Origin: an uncultured Muribaculaceae bacterium
Lineage (GTDB): Bacteria > Bacteroidota > Bacteroidia > Bacteroidales > Muribaculaceae
Assembly: GCA_944321875.1 (NCBI GenBank)
Contig: CALUMX010000022.1
Location: forward strand, 1 to 49,812
Direction of reading: 5' to 3'
Length of the DNA: 49,812 nucleotides
Shown here: in pieces, positions 17,716 to 26,742 of the stretch
Layout of the letters: every line of letters begins with the position of its first letter
How positions within the stretch are numbered: position 1 is the first letter of the stretch
The notes under the pieces: generated by a model
Seen by the model: only the letters and a program-made list of their open reading frames with translations
What the model was told of the DNA's origin: nothing
Databases searched by the model: none
Position numbers and translations under genes: made by a program

Positions 17716-18453
17716 CTAAAATTGAAGTAAATTCCCCAATATGTATATATTCGAGGCATTTAAAACCTTATAATCAATATCCGGCACCGTTCCTTTCTCC
17801 AGACATCGCTTACATATCATCAGTATCTTTCCGATGTTATTTTGTCCAACCCATTCTCCCACATCATCAACTTTATTGGTCTCTACATTTATCAAATACT
17901 CCAACTCTTTCTTGGGACTTCCCCCATTCCGCTCTCTAAGCGCCTTCTCAACATCCTTTCTCTTCGCCACTAATTCTTTGTTCCTACAACCCCAATATTC
18001 GGCACTGCCTCCGTTATCTGTCGTTGTATTTTCTACCAGAATTATATCAGACGGAAGTGACAGCAACAATTTTCTGAAATTCTCATTTCCCTTACACTTC
18101 TCCCATACGCAATGCTGCATCCATTGAAGTTTAAACGCATTGAAATCGTTTCTGACCAGTCCTTTATTAGGAGTCTTGTAAAAACGCTTTGCCGCATATC
18201 CGCTTTTCGCCGCGAGTATCAGCTCCTGCACATGCCTGTGCTCTGCCGTATTCTGCGAAAACTCCCCGCAAAGATACAAACGCTCACTGTCGCTCCACGT
18301 CCTCCCTGCAAACTCAAAAGGGAAACCTCCCACCATATTACTCAACTTCAGGTTGACCCCATGCACAATATCATCCACCCGTTTAAAACTCCACACCTTT
18401 GATGAAGCCTTATATCGCTCAATGCGTTCCAATATGATATCCTCTTCCTTCAT
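17716..18453 (-). CDS. NADAR-family (YbiA-like) protein
   Basis: This 245-residue protein matches the NADAR family. LSNMVGGFPFEFAGRTWSDS is the N-terminal S-N and F-E-G-x-x-W-x-S-x-E type motif. IILVENTTTDNGGSAEYWG is the central E-x-T-x-D-x-x-W-G type motif, and NNIGKILMICKR is the C-terminal G-N-x-x-G-x-x-L-M-x-x-R type motif. An inserted segment at about 160-200 (KRKDVEKALRERNGGSPKKE) is unusual. NADAR proteins are N-glycosidases acting on riboflavin intermediates or on ADP-ribosylated guanine, and some act with DarT-type toxins. No such toxin is visible here. It is a lone gene with a plausible minus-strand promoter box at 18493-18500. Confidence 0.8.
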   Translation of the reverse strand: MKEEDIILERIERYKASSKVWSFKRVDDIVHGVNLKLSNMVGGFPFEFAGRTWSDSERLYLCGEFSQNTAEHRHVQELILAAKSGYAAKRFYKTPNKGLVRNDFNAFKLQWMQHCVWEKCKGNENFRKLLLSLPSDIILVENTTTDNGGSAEYWGCRNKELVAKRKDVEKALRERNGGSPKKELEYLINVETNKVDDVGEWVGQNNIGKILMICKRCLEKGTVPDIDYKVLNASNIYILGNLLQF

Positions 18454-18568
18454 TACTTACACCTTTTTCATTGTCTCAAAGAATTAACGTTACAAATATA
18501 TCCCCAATATCCCCATATATCACAATAAATCGGATAATTTTTATCAACGCTCCAATTCCTGAAAACAA

Positions 18569-18604
18569 GAAAGAGAGACAGTTAATAGTAACCGTCCCTC
18601 TTTC
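18569..18604 (-). terminator. Terminator of the C10 protease gene
   Basis: GAAAGAG-GAC-GTTA (from 18569) pairs with TAAC-GTC-CTCTTTC (to 18604), with minor mismatches and a 4-base loop. It lies just past the protease stop; on the minus strand it is followed by a T-rich tail. Confidence 0.65.
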
Positions 18605-18627
18605 CTGTCTTAACTATATAATAAATT

Positions 18628-21555
18628 CTATTTCTTGACAATTCGATGGTTTTCCACTCCGTTGTCGGTGCGTACCATCATCACATATACGCCGGCCGGT
18701 ACGGAACCCAAATCGACAGACAGTGAAGTCTGACCGTCGGCAGGAACCGTCAGCAAAAGACCACCGTCGACACTGTACAGCTCAACCGACGTAATTGCCG
18801 AAGCGGCAGCCACCGTAACGCGCTCAACAGCCGGATTCGGATAAACCGACGAAGCAACCGATGTCGAACCGACACCCGACGTTTCAAGTACAACGAACGG
18901 CATCGTCTTTCCAATAAACGTCTTCTCTGCATCGGCATTGTCGGTGTAAGCGGAAATCTCCAGTACATACTCCTCGCCCACGACATAGCGGTCAGAAGTG
19001 AGTTCCACCGGAATCTCCCAACGCTCTTCTGTATCGACAATGATACCCGCCGCTCTGGTGTCAATCGGATTGTCAACCTCACCCTTGCGGTACACGACAT
19101 ATTCCAAAGTACCGGAGGTTGCGCTCATACCCATATTCTCCAAATCAACGGCCACCATCATCTCTGTATCCTGCACCGGTTCTTTGAGAATCGACAGATT
19201 CTTAACTTTCAGGTAATTCTCCGGATTGTAGACGTAGGACCAATATCCGTCTTTCTGAACATGGATGCGCGAAGTTTGCATCATCCGAATCCAGTCATAC
19301 GTCATTCCTTCATAGATTTCCCTTGTCAATGCCTCAAAATAATAGGTTCCATCCTCGTAGCTGTCCAAAGCCGTGAAACCATCCACGAAGCGTATAAAAT
19401 CGCCAAGGCAAGTATGCGGGTTTAAATCAAGGTCCAATGAATAGTCCGTCTGATTTATCTTATCTCCCGATACATCATATAGTGCAAAGCCGACATCAGC
19501 CCTGACCGTAACATCATTGTAATTCGTCAGATTCCACATTAAAATATCCTGTGACGAGCTGGCCGGAATCTTTTTAGTCTCAACCTCAAGTCCTCCTTTA
19601 TGACCTCCCGGCATATCATAGTAGCCTAAAGCCAACTGCTCACGGGGAGCCTCACCTTCCATAACCGTAAACCGGAACGGTGCCAAATCGGTAGTTACGC
19701 TTATCTCTTCTGCTCCCCATTCCTTAAAGGCCAGAGAACAGTCATAGCTCTTACCCACCTCAAAGTATTGCGGATTGATACTGAATGAAATCTGAGCCTC
19801 ATACGACACATTGTCCGGAATCTCCAAGTACTTGGAAACATATCCAACCGAACTGTTGTCATCCGCAGAGACAAATTTCAACAATAAGTCGCCGCCAGCC
19901 AGTCTTTGTCCGACATTGTCAACCACCACCTTGACCGACACCTCCTCGTTCAGATAGACTTCCGCAGGACCTTCCATCGGACGGTTCATCTCCAGTTTGA
20001 TTTCATTCGGAATGACATTCACCCGATTTCCGGCAACCTCCAGAATGATGAATGACGGAGTCGATACGCTTATCCACTCATCCTCATAGCCGTTCTCACA
20101 ACTTTCCAGACTCATATAATAGCGGCCATCCGAAAGTTGGCTGAAATCCGGACACAGACTGGTCGCCTCTATTTCCTTATACAAATAACCTGTCGACAAA
20201 CCGTCAATCCCCCAATATGTCGTTCCAGTCACGACCGTATTGCCGGACTCATCTTTCACACATGCACGGACATTACCACTGAAATCGCGGCCGGAATTAT
20301 TCCATAAGCCGTAAATCTTGAAATCCAGTTGGCCGTTCTTATCAAACGACGTAACGTTCGTCCACAATCCGGCAACAGGCGTATCATCCAGCACCACATA
20401 GCTCAACTGCACCTGTCTCTCCGGAAGGACATCACCGTCATAGTACGGCTGCATCGTGAGAATTTCCTGATTCAAATAGTAACCGTCGTCCGAACCTCCG
20501 ATGCCCTGTTCGCTCGGGGAGAGATAATTGACATTGAAATAGCCGTTCGACATTCCGCCCCATCCCCAGTTGACATGGAAATAGCCGTCGGAGTTGCACC
20601 CGTCAAGCACAAACGCATGACCTGAATTCTCATTGTAGCCTGCCATCACCACCGGACGGCCGTTCTGCAATTCCGACACCATCATGTTGAGAAAGTCGGA
20701 CGTAAACAAATCTCCGCGTCTGTAATATTTAGCATCGTATTTAAAATAATGGCGTAAAGCATATTCCGACGCTGCTACTGACGCACCACTGCCCGAAGGC
20801 GTGTAACTCATCTCTACGGCAACGCCCAAATCGTACATCAGCTGGGCAATCGCCTGGCCTTCCTCATCCGACCAATCCTTTTCCAACTGGCCTTCGTTAT
20901 TGTAATAGACGTTATAGGAATCCCGCAGTTTGCTCCAATCGTACGTCTTCGCGAAATTGGCACTCAACTCGCCGTAATTGGACTGATACGAATGACTTCC
21001 GACACCTGTTTCCGGCCATTGCCAATACTTCATGACCTGAGAGAAGGAAGTCACCATGCAGCCGGTCGGACAGCGCTCCCCGGCCTTTTCATCGTAAGGA
21101 CACATATCATTGTAAGGCATCCCCTGATTCCACATAATATCCTTCAACAGCGGACGGATAACCGGCAACGATGGAAGCTGTACGAGCTTCATCGGCTTAA
21201 CCTCCGAGCGGCGCACGGCACGCACATATTCCGCATAGGCATCCAGCCAAGCGGAAAGGCTTTCAGGCAGATGGTCCATATCGATGGTTCCGCTGTCTGA
21301 ATACCCGACAAGTTCCGTCAGGTTGTCCTCACCGGAAACAATGACAAAGCCCTTGTTATCGGACGCGTTAAACACATAATACTCGGCATCTGTCGAGATT
21401 TCATCCGCGCCGGGAGCCTGCTGCTTCCACGGCATTGCCGCCAATGCGGCATTGTACTTTTGTGCAATTCTGTAGGCTTCAGCCTCTGTCAGCTGGGCGG
21501 CATACATACTCCATCCCATAGCCAAAAGTATCCCCAAAGATAGTAATCGCTTCAT
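18628..21555 (-). CDS. C10-family cysteine protease with type IX sorting domain
   Basis: This 975-residue secreted protease is related to streptopain and interpain. The signal peptide is MKRLLSLGILLAMGWSMYAA, with the ATG at 21555; an upstream TTG at 21579 would sit at the transcription start. An inhibitory prodomain (about 20-140) is followed by the catalytic Cys166 in CPTGCMVTSFSQVMKYW and His313 in SGHAFVLDGC, with the V-N-W-G-W-G-G signature. Beta-sandwich repeats cover about 380-890. The last 75 residues (VYPNPAVERVTV to GVYVMMVRTDNG) form a Por/type IX secretion sorting domain, so the protein would be exported by the T9SS to the surface or medium. It is a single gene with its own promoter and terminator. 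Confidence 0.9.
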   Translation of the reverse strand: MKRLLSLGILLAMGWSMYAAQLTEAEAYRIAQKYNAALAAMPWKQQAPGADEISTDAEYYVFNASDNKGFVIVSGEDNLTELVGYSDSGTIDMDHLPESLSAWLDAYAEYVRAVRRSEVKPMKLVQLPSLPVIRPLLKDIMWNQGMPYNDMCPYDEKAGERCPTGCMVTSFSQVMKYWQWPETGVGSHSYQSNYGELSANFAKTYDWSKLRDSYNVYYNNEGQLEKDWSDEEGQAIAQLMYDLGVAVEMSYTPSGSGASVAASEYALRHYFKYDAKYYRRGDLFTSDFLNMMVSELQNGRPVVMAGYNENSGHAFVLDGCNSDGYFHVNWGWGGMSNGYFNVNYLSPSEQGIGGSDDGYYLNQEILTMQPYYDGDVLPERQVQLSYVVLDDTPVAGLWTNVTSFDKNGQLDFKIYGLWNNSGRDFSGNVRACVKDESGNTVVTGTTYWGIDGLSTGYLYKEIEATSLCPDFSQLSDGRYYMSLESCENGYEDEWISVSTPSFIILEVAGNRVNVIPNEIKLEMNRPMEGPAEVYLNEEVSVKVVVDNVGQRLAGGDLLLKFVSADDNSSVGYVSKYLEIPDNVSYEAQISFSINPQYFEVGKSYDCSLAFKEWGAEEISVTTDLAPFRFTVMEGEAPREQLALGYYDMPGGHKGGLEVETKKIPASSSQDILMWNLTNYNDVTVRADVGFALYDVSGDKINQTDYSLDLDLNPHTCLGDFIRFVDGFTALDSYEDGTYYFEALTREIYEGMTYDWIRMMQTSRIHVQKDGYWSYVYNPENYLKVKNLSILKEPVQDTEMMVAVDLENMGMSATSGTLEYVVYRKGEVDNPIDTRAAGIIVDTEERWEIPVELTSDRYVVGEEYVLEISAYTDNADAEKTFIGKTMPFVVLETSGVGSTSVASSVYPNPAVERVTVAAASAITSVELYSVDGGLLLTVPADGQTSLSVDLGSVPAGVYVMMVRTDNGVENHRIVKK

Positions 21556-21585
21556 TAACTTTAGTTTATTAGTTTTCAATCATTG

Positions 21586-21617
21586 CAAATGTAGCGTCTT
21601 TTGTCATAGGCTGCAAT
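21586..21617 (-). promoter_or_regulatory. Predicted promoter of the C10 protease
   Basis: On the minus strand TACATTTG (21586-21593) is a full -7 match, 20 bp from ATTG (21614-21617), a 3-of-4 match to TTTG. The implied transcript begins near 21580 and supports the ATG at 21555. Confidence 0.5.
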
Positions 21618-21667
21618 TAAATCATATAGAAATCAACACTTTCGGCTAATTTTATTAACTTCGCTAT

Positions 21668-22261
21668 ATGAAAATTCTCCACCTTTCCGACACCCATGGC
21701 TATCACCGGAAACTGGCGGATTTACCGCCTGCCGACGTTATCGTGCATTCCGGCGACTTCACGATGACCGGCTCACAGGAAGAAGCCATCGACTTCCTCA
21801 ACTGGTTCTGCGACCTGCCTTACAACCACAAGATTTTCATCTGCGGCAATCATGACGAATACCTCTACGGAGCCGACATCGAGGGACTGGACGGAAACGT
21901 TCATTATCTTTGCAATTCCGGCATCGAGATAGACGGGATACGGTTCTACGGCATACCGATGTTTCTGAATGACTGCATAACCGACCGCCAGGCAAGCAAC
22001 ATTGCGGTCATACCTTCCGATACCGACGTTCTGATAACCCACAGTCCGGCATACGGCATACTGGATTTTGACGACGGCATTCACTATGGGGACGAACTCC
22101 TGCTGCACAGAATCATGGAAATCCGTCCACACCTGCATCTCTTCGGCCATTTACATGCCCAACACGGGCTGTCCTCCCGCCACGGCATCACCTTCTCCAA
22201 CGGAGCGATAATGAATGCCGGCTACGACTCGCTAAACACGCCCAACATCCTTACCTTATAA
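21668..22261 (+). CDS. Calcineurin-like metallophosphoesterase
   Basis: This 197-residue protein has all the metal-binding motifs of the family: LHLSDTHG (D-x-H), HSGDFT (G-D), ICGNHDEYLYG (G-N-H-D-E), THSPAYG (His) and FGHLHAQHG (G-H-x-H). The short form and NHDEYL resemble the UPF0046/MPPED-type branch. It is cytoplasmic and uses a two-metal centre to cleave phosphoesters; the substrate is unknown. It is divergent from the C10 protease and followed, after 92 bases, by a peptide transporter. Confidence 0.92.
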   Translation: MKILHLSDTHGYHRKLADLPPADVIVHSGDFTMTGSQEEAIDFLNWFCDLPYNHKIFICGNHDEYLYGADIEGLDGNVHYLCNSGIEIDGIRFYGIPMFLNDCITDRQASNIAVIPSDTDVLITHSPAYGILDFDDGIHYGDELLLHRIMEIRPHLHLFGHLHAQHGLSSRHGITFSNGAIMNAGYDSLNTPNILTL

Positions 22262-22279
22262 CCGATTTGGATTTAAGGA

Positions 22280-22311
22280 TTGGCGATTCTGAATAAAAAA
22301 TTGTATCTTCG
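22280..22311 (+). promoter_or_regulatory. Possible promoter of the peptide transporter
   Basis: TTGG (22280-22283), 20 bp and TATCTTCG (22304-22311) give an imperfect match to the TTTG/TAnnTTTG form, 43 bases before the ATG. Confidence 0.4.
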
Positions 22312-22353
22312 TGTGCTTTAATTCATTTTTATAACCGAAAACCTTTAAAACCA

Positions 22354-23703
22354 ATGGCGAAATACACTCGTGCTTTCTGGACGGCAAACTTTGCCGAACT
22401 TTTTGAGAGAATGGCCTACTACGCCGTTTTCATTGTAATTACCCTTTATCTCTCCAACACACTCGGCTTTTCCGACATCGAGGCCAGCATCATCTCCGGT
22501 CTTTTTTCCGGCGGTCTTTATCTGCTGCCTCTTTTCTCCGGCGCGTTTGCCGACAAAATCGGCTACCGCAAGTCGATTCTGACAGCATTCACCCTTCTTT
22601 CCATCGGCTACCTCTTCCTCGGCATGCTCCCCGTAATGCTTGAGAGCGGCGGACTGGTGGAATATGGTGAGAAAACCGTCTTCCACGGACTGCGTGAAAG
22701 CTGGGAACGTTATCTCATCATCCCCATCATGCTGATTCTGATGGTGGGCGGCTCGTTCATCAAATCCATCATTTCAGCCTCAGTAGCCCGCGAGACTACC
22801 TCCGAGACCCGCGCCAAAGGCTATTCCATCTTCTACATGATGGTCAACATCGGTGCCTTCACCGGCAAATGCTTTGTCGACCCGCTCCGTTCCATGGTCG
22901 GCGACGAGGCTTACGTCTACATCAACTTCTTCTCGGCCGTACTCTGTCTTGTGGCTCTCGTCACGGTCTTCCTGTTCTACCACTCCACCAATACGAGCGG
23001 CGAAGGTAAGAGCATCCGCGAAGTGGTCTACGGCCTCCGTAAGGTGTTTACGAACGGACGACTGCTTATGCTCATCCTCATCGTGACAGGCTTCTGGATT
23101 ATCCAGCAGCAACTCTACGCCACGATGCCCAAATACGTCATCCGCATGGCCGGCGAGGCTGCCAAGCCGGGATGGCTGGCCAATGTCAATCCGTTTGTCG
23201 TCGTCGTTTTCGTCAACATCATCACGCAATTCATGGCCAAGCGCAAGGCCCTGACCTCCATTGCGGTCGGCATGTTCCTCATTCCGCTCTCCGCGCTTGT
23301 CATGGCTACGGGCAACCTTTTTGACGGCGACCTCTTCGGTGCACATCCGATTACGGTGATGATGGTGTGCGGTATCGCCCTGCAAGCGCTCGCCGAATGC
23401 TTCATCTCGCCCCGCTATCTTGAATACTTCTCCCTCCAGGCTCCCAAAGGAGAGGAGGGACTCTATCTGGGATTCAGCCACTTGCACTCCTTCCTGTCGT
23501 CGATTCTCGGCTTCGGACTCTCTGGTTTCCTCTTGGCTCACTACTGCCCTGACCCGTCGCTCTACGCCTCTACGGCGCAATGGGAGGCTGCCAGCGCCGA
23601 CGCCCACCACATCTGGTACTGGTTTGCCGCCATCGGCATTATCTCAGCGCTTGCCCTGATTGTCTACGCGAAAGTCACCTCGCGCAAGTCGTCACAAGCC
23701 TGA
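22354..23703 (+). CDS. POT/PTR2-type peptide transporter (MFS)
   Basis: This 449-residue membrane protein has about 12 hydrophobic segments. The first helix carries AELFERMAYYAVFIV, the E-x-x-E-R-x-x-Y-Y signature of proton-coupled oligopeptide transporters. GLFSGGLYLLPLFSGAFADKIGYRKSI, the typical loop 2-3, follows. The family imports di- and tripeptides, or in some branches other solutes, with protons. It is a lone gene ending in a terminator. The neighbouring secreted protease could supply peptides, but no operon link is seen. Confidence 0.85.
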   Translation: MAKYTRAFWTANFAELFERMAYYAVFIVITLYLSNTLGFSDIEASIISGLFSGGLYLLPLFSGAFADKIGYRKSILTAFTLLSIGYLFLGMLPVMLESGGLVEYGEKTVFHGLRESWERYLIIPIMLILMVGGSFIKSIISASVARETTSETRAKGYSIFYMMVNIGAFTGKCFVDPLRSMVGDEAYVYINFFSAVLCLVALVTVFLFYHSTNTSGEGKSIREVVYGLRKVFTNGRLLMLILIVTGFWIIQQQLYATMPKYVIRMAGEAAKPGWLANVNPFVVVVFVNIITQFMAKRKALTSIAVGMFLIPLSALVMATGNLFDGDLFGAHPITVMMVCGIALQALAECFISPRYLEYFSLQAPKGEEGLYLGFSHLHSFLSSILGFGLSGFLLAHYCPDPSLYASTAQWEAASADAHHIWYWFAAIGIISALALIVYAKVTSRKSSQA

Positions 23704-23721
23704 CCCAACAACCGCATAAAG

Positions 23722-23777
23722 CATAAAAAGCGAGCGAGTCCGAAAAGCATCCCCGCTTCCGGACTCGCCTATTTTTA
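23722..23777. terminator. Bidirectional terminator
   Basis: GCGAGTCCG (23734-23742) pairs with CGGACTCGC (23760-23768), with inner pairing of AAGC/GCTT. It is flanked by AAAAAG on the left and CTATTTTT on the right. It separates the convergent transporter gene and the six-gene operon. Its left flank (ATAAAAAGCGAGCGAG) is identical to that of the hairpin at 31252. Confidence 0.8.
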
Positions 23778-23801
23778 CCTTGCATAGGAGAATCAACGAG
23801 T

Positions 23802-24773
23802 CTACATTGTTCTCGTTATCTCCGAAATATCAAATTTTCCATCAAGGTTCTGCACCTCAATCCGACCATTCAACACCCCAAAGAAAAACTCCCTGATCTT
23901 CTCAATAGTCAGCGGCACAGCCAACCCATCCTTTCCAATACCCATATCATAAGTCTTCAGTAACTGAGGACCTAAACTTGCTGCCGTCAGCAGAAAATGA
24001 TTCTGAAATTTGTCTGTATCCAACAAATCAGCAGCAAGCACCTTACCCACTACCGTATAGCTTCGTAACGTCTTCTGCACGTCTTCATCAACAAGTTTAC
24101 TCTTTACCTCATCAATATCGACGTCAACCTCTATCTTTCCTGAATTTTCCGCCTGCGGGAGACCTTTACAGAGCGAGCCCAAGTCAGCCAGTGTCAAATT
24201 GTAAAATTTCGTGCCGGCTGTCGTCATTATTTTCTCTACGGAGAAGGCACTCGGCAGCAACAGATAAACAACACCCGATGCCGTGACCGATGGTGCGTTA
24301 AATGTACCAACTATCGAATCGCGCAAATCAAGATTCTGCGTTGCGAACACACCTCCAATCACCACACAATTGTTCAATTCTATCTCATCGGCATAGATAC
24401 TGCCAGCAACAAAAGTATTGTAAAGAACTACCGATTTCGCATTTATGTCTGATTGGAACGTCAACTGGCAGTGCGCACCACGCGACACAATGGAATTAGC
24501 CGACCCCACAGCCTTACGAAATACAATATTACCCTTAGCCTCCGCACTGACATAAGTTTCGAGTTGGGAAAACACAGCGCCTTGAATATCAAGGTCTCCC
24601 TGCTGCACTTCCAACCTATTGCCAAATACCGGACCTTCCACCACATTGTTGCCTTTGAATATAATATTACGGTTCAACTCCCTGACCGATTCTGGCAAAA
24701 TGGAGCCCCTTACTAAATTATCTTGTAGAAGTATGTCGGTTTCGTTAAAACGAATCTCTTTCAGTTCTTTCAT
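23802..24773 (-). CDS. Bactofilin-like beta-repeat protein (SPFH operon gene 6)
   Basis: This 323-residue protein has no signal peptide. Residues about 15-180 are a run of short alternating beta strands and turns (FKGNNVVEGPVFGNRLEVQQ, then GDLDIQGAVFSQLETYVSAE, YNTFVAGSIYADEIELNN, CVVIGGVFATQNLDLRDS). This is the pattern of a right-handed beta-helix like that of bactofilins (polymer-forming DUF583 proteins), though no exact family match is claimed. A helical C-terminal half follows. It is the last gene of the six-gene operon, 3 bases after gene 5. A self-assembling scaffold role is inferred from the fold pattern only. Confidence 0.65.
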   Translation of the reverse strand: MKELKEIRFNETDILLQDNLVRGSILPESVRELNRNIIFKGNNVVEGPVFGNRLEVQQGDLDIQGAVFSQLETYVSAEAKGNIVFRKAVGSANSIVSRGAHCQLTFQSDINAKSVVLYNTFVAGSIYADEIELNNCVVIGGVFATQNLDLRDSIVGTFNAPSVTASGVVYLLLPSAFSVEKIMTTAGTKFYNLTLADLGSLCKGLPQAENSGKIEVDVDIDEVKSKLVDEDVQKTLRSYTVVGKVLAADLLDTDKFQNHFLLTAASLGPQLLKTYDMGIGKDGLAVPLTIEKIREFFFGVLNGRIEVQNLDGKFDISEITRTM

Positions 24774-24776
24774 CGT

Positions 24777-25802
24777 CTATATGGTTTGAATTGAATTATT
24801 GTTGATAAATTGGCTCAGATAGCGCATCACACGCTCATCGTGTGACTTTGACGGAGAGTAATACGACCCAGCCTCTACGTTGAAATAGTCTTGTATCCGC
24901 TCCATTCTCTTGGATTGCTCCAGCGGCTGCCATTGCTGCGACTGAAAGGATTCCATCAGTTCCATCCGGTTCCGTTCGTCCACGACCGATGGTCTGTAAA
25001 GCTGACGGTCAATTCTTCCGTTGGACCCACTGGTCTCCATAAAGCATACCGGCACATAATATTTTGCATCCCGGCCATCATCAATCTTGCACCGAGACAG
25101 CAAATCGTCTGTTTCTTTCTGCATCTGAAGAAAGCGGTTAGCCTTCTGAATCGTATTCAATGCCCGGCGTTTCGTAACCGATACTCCGATGCCAGCTTCC
25201 AGCTTCCCTGTCTCGGCTCCGCTGATAGCCACCGTGCCGACCATATCGTTTGTCAGCAGGCGGCCAGCATTGCTGTCAGCATGCTGCTTAAACGCAAAAA
25301 CCGGACGGTCAATCTCATATATTCGGTTCTCAAGCTCCCTATTCAGTTCTTCAAAAATCTTACTGTAACGACTTGATATACGCCCATAGTCCACCTCCAT
25401 CTGACGCTGCTTATCGACACAATTTTTGGCCAATTCCCTCAGATGAAGCAACGTTGCGTCAATACGATTTCCCAGTTCCATTATTTGCTGGCTAATTTCC
25501 GAACGAACCGTCTTAAAAAAGCCGCTTACAATGGCATTTCCTACCTTATCTGCCTTATCTCGGATAGAGGCTACCTGCGCGCTCTCCGTAGCCACAATAG
25601 CACCCGTCAGCGTGTTAACACAAGAGTTACAATGCTGCACACTACTGTCAAACGGATTTGTATCGACAGTTACTCTTACGCTGACCACCTTTGAGGCTGT
25701 TCCGCTATAAGAAACAGTTCCACCATTCTGCGACGCCGGATAACTCACGCTACCAGAATAATGCACCGTTATGGTTCTGTTAAATGTCCGACTGTAACTC
25801 AT
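24777..25802 (-). CDS. Paralogous helical protein with beta-rich N-terminus (SPFH operon gene 5)
   Basis: This 341-residue protein has a distinctive N-terminus (residues 1-50) rich in Ser, Thr, Val and Tyr: FNRTITVHYSGSVSYPAS, then GTVSYSGTASKVVSVRVTVD, suggesting a beta domain. From about 50 it is helical and paralogous to gene 4. The shared core is EISQQIMELGNRIDATLLHL, then M-E-V-D-Y-G-R-I-S-S-R-Y, F-E-E-L-N-R-E-L-E-N-R-I-Y-E-I-D-R-P-V-F-A-F. The N-terminal extension is missing from gene 4. Its start overlaps the stop of gene 4 by 4 bases. No membrane segment is seen. The function is unknown. Confidence 0.75.
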   Translation of the reverse strand: MSYSRTFNRTITVHYSGSVSYPASQNGGTVSYSGTASKVVSVRVTVDTNPFDSSVQHCNSCVNTLTGAIVATESAQVASIRDKADKVGNAIVSGFFKTVRSEISQQIMELGNRIDATLLHLRELAKNCVDKQRQMEVDYGRISSRYSKIFEELNRELENRIYEIDRPVFAFKQHADSNAGRLLTNDMVGTVAISGAETGKLEAGIGVSVTKRRALNTIQKANRFLQMQKETDDLLSRCKIDDGRDAKYYVPVCFMETSGSNGRIDRQLYRPSVVDERNRMELMESFQSQQWQPLEQSKRMERIQDYFNVEAGSYYSPSKSHDERVMRYLSQFINNNSIQTI

Positions 25803-26725
25803 GGCTGCTGGCTTTTAACCGTTTGAAAACTATTTTCCTTAAACAATCTGTCTGTCATCATTTTCACACGCTCTGAAGCTCCCGACGATGACAGGTATTT
25901 TCCAAACTCACTGATAAGCTCCGGGGAGGTTACACTACTTTCCCATTGCAAACTCTTTGCATGGACAAACACCTCATTCTTTATCCGCGTCCTGATATGA
26001 GCCGGCAAGAAAGAAGAGTTTATGACAACCTCCATCTGCACATGTCCCATCTGGTCAAAACAAGACTCACTCACTAAAACCGGAATCATCAGTTCCGCCC
26101 CCAACGAATCCATCTTTTTATCCAACAGCACTCGATTTGTCAACCGTTGCTGTTCGTTCATTTCTTCCAAGAATCTCGACATCGAATCTATGACATGCAA
26201 TCCCCTGTACTTAATGTTGGATATCAAAATCTTCTGACTCATTGACAAAGATTCCATCTGACTTACAGGCACAGAAGCAGTAAGTGCCTTTATTCGGTTG
26301 GTAATCATTGAGGTGTCCGATACAGCAAATTTCACGGTAGGCTTATCCAACTCAAAAATCCGCTGCTGCAAATTTTTGTTAAGCCCGTTGAACAACTTGA
26401 TATAACGTTGTGAAATCATCCCATAGTCACGCTCCATCCGACCCTTTATGGCCAGTAGTTGTTTCCGCAACTGATTCAGTTTCATCAAATGCGAATCAAC
26501 CTCACTATGTAGTTTCGCTATCTTCTGTGAAATCTGAGAATGTATCAACGTATAAAATCCTCTGTTCACATCATTACAGACCCTCGTAGCTGCATCAGCC
26601 TCCGCCTTTATGACAGCGGTTTTCATTCCTACAACTGCGGCTGTCGTGCCATTGATGTGTGCCGACACCGAATTCATCTCATTCGCCATCGGATGGGTAT
26701 CAATCAAACAATCAATATCTGCCAT
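25799..26725 (-). CDS. Helical protein paralogous to its neighbour (SPFH operon gene 4)
   Basis: This 308-residue soluble protein is predicted mostly helical. Its core aligns with gene 5: QISQKIAKLHSEVDSHLMKL, MERDYGMISQRYIKLFNGLN, LQQRIFELDKPTVKF. The common signature is M-E-x-D-Y-G-x-I-S-x-R-Y-x-K followed by L-N-x-x-L-x-x-R-I-x-E-x-D-x-P. It lacks the beta-rich N-terminal 45 residues of gene 5. The two genes overlap by 4 bases, consistent with a duplicated pair that may form a heteromer. I recognise no named family. Confidence 0.75.
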   Translation of the reverse strand: MADIDCLIDTHPMANEMNSVSAHINGTTAAVVGMKTAVIKAEADAATRVCNDVNRGFYTLIHSQISQKIAKLHSEVDSHLMKLNQLRKQLLAIKGRMERDYGMISQRYIKLFNGLNKNLQQRIFELDKPTVKFAVSDTSMITNRIKALTASVPVSQMESLSMSQKILISNIKYRGLHVIDSMSRFLEEMNEQQRLTNRVLLDKKMDSLGAELMIPVLVSESCFDQMGHVQMEVVINSSFLPAHIRTRIKNEVFVHAKSLQWESSVTSPELISEFGKYLSSSGASERVKMMTDRLFKENSFQTVKSQQP

Positions 26726-26742
26726 TGTTTTTGCATTTATTG

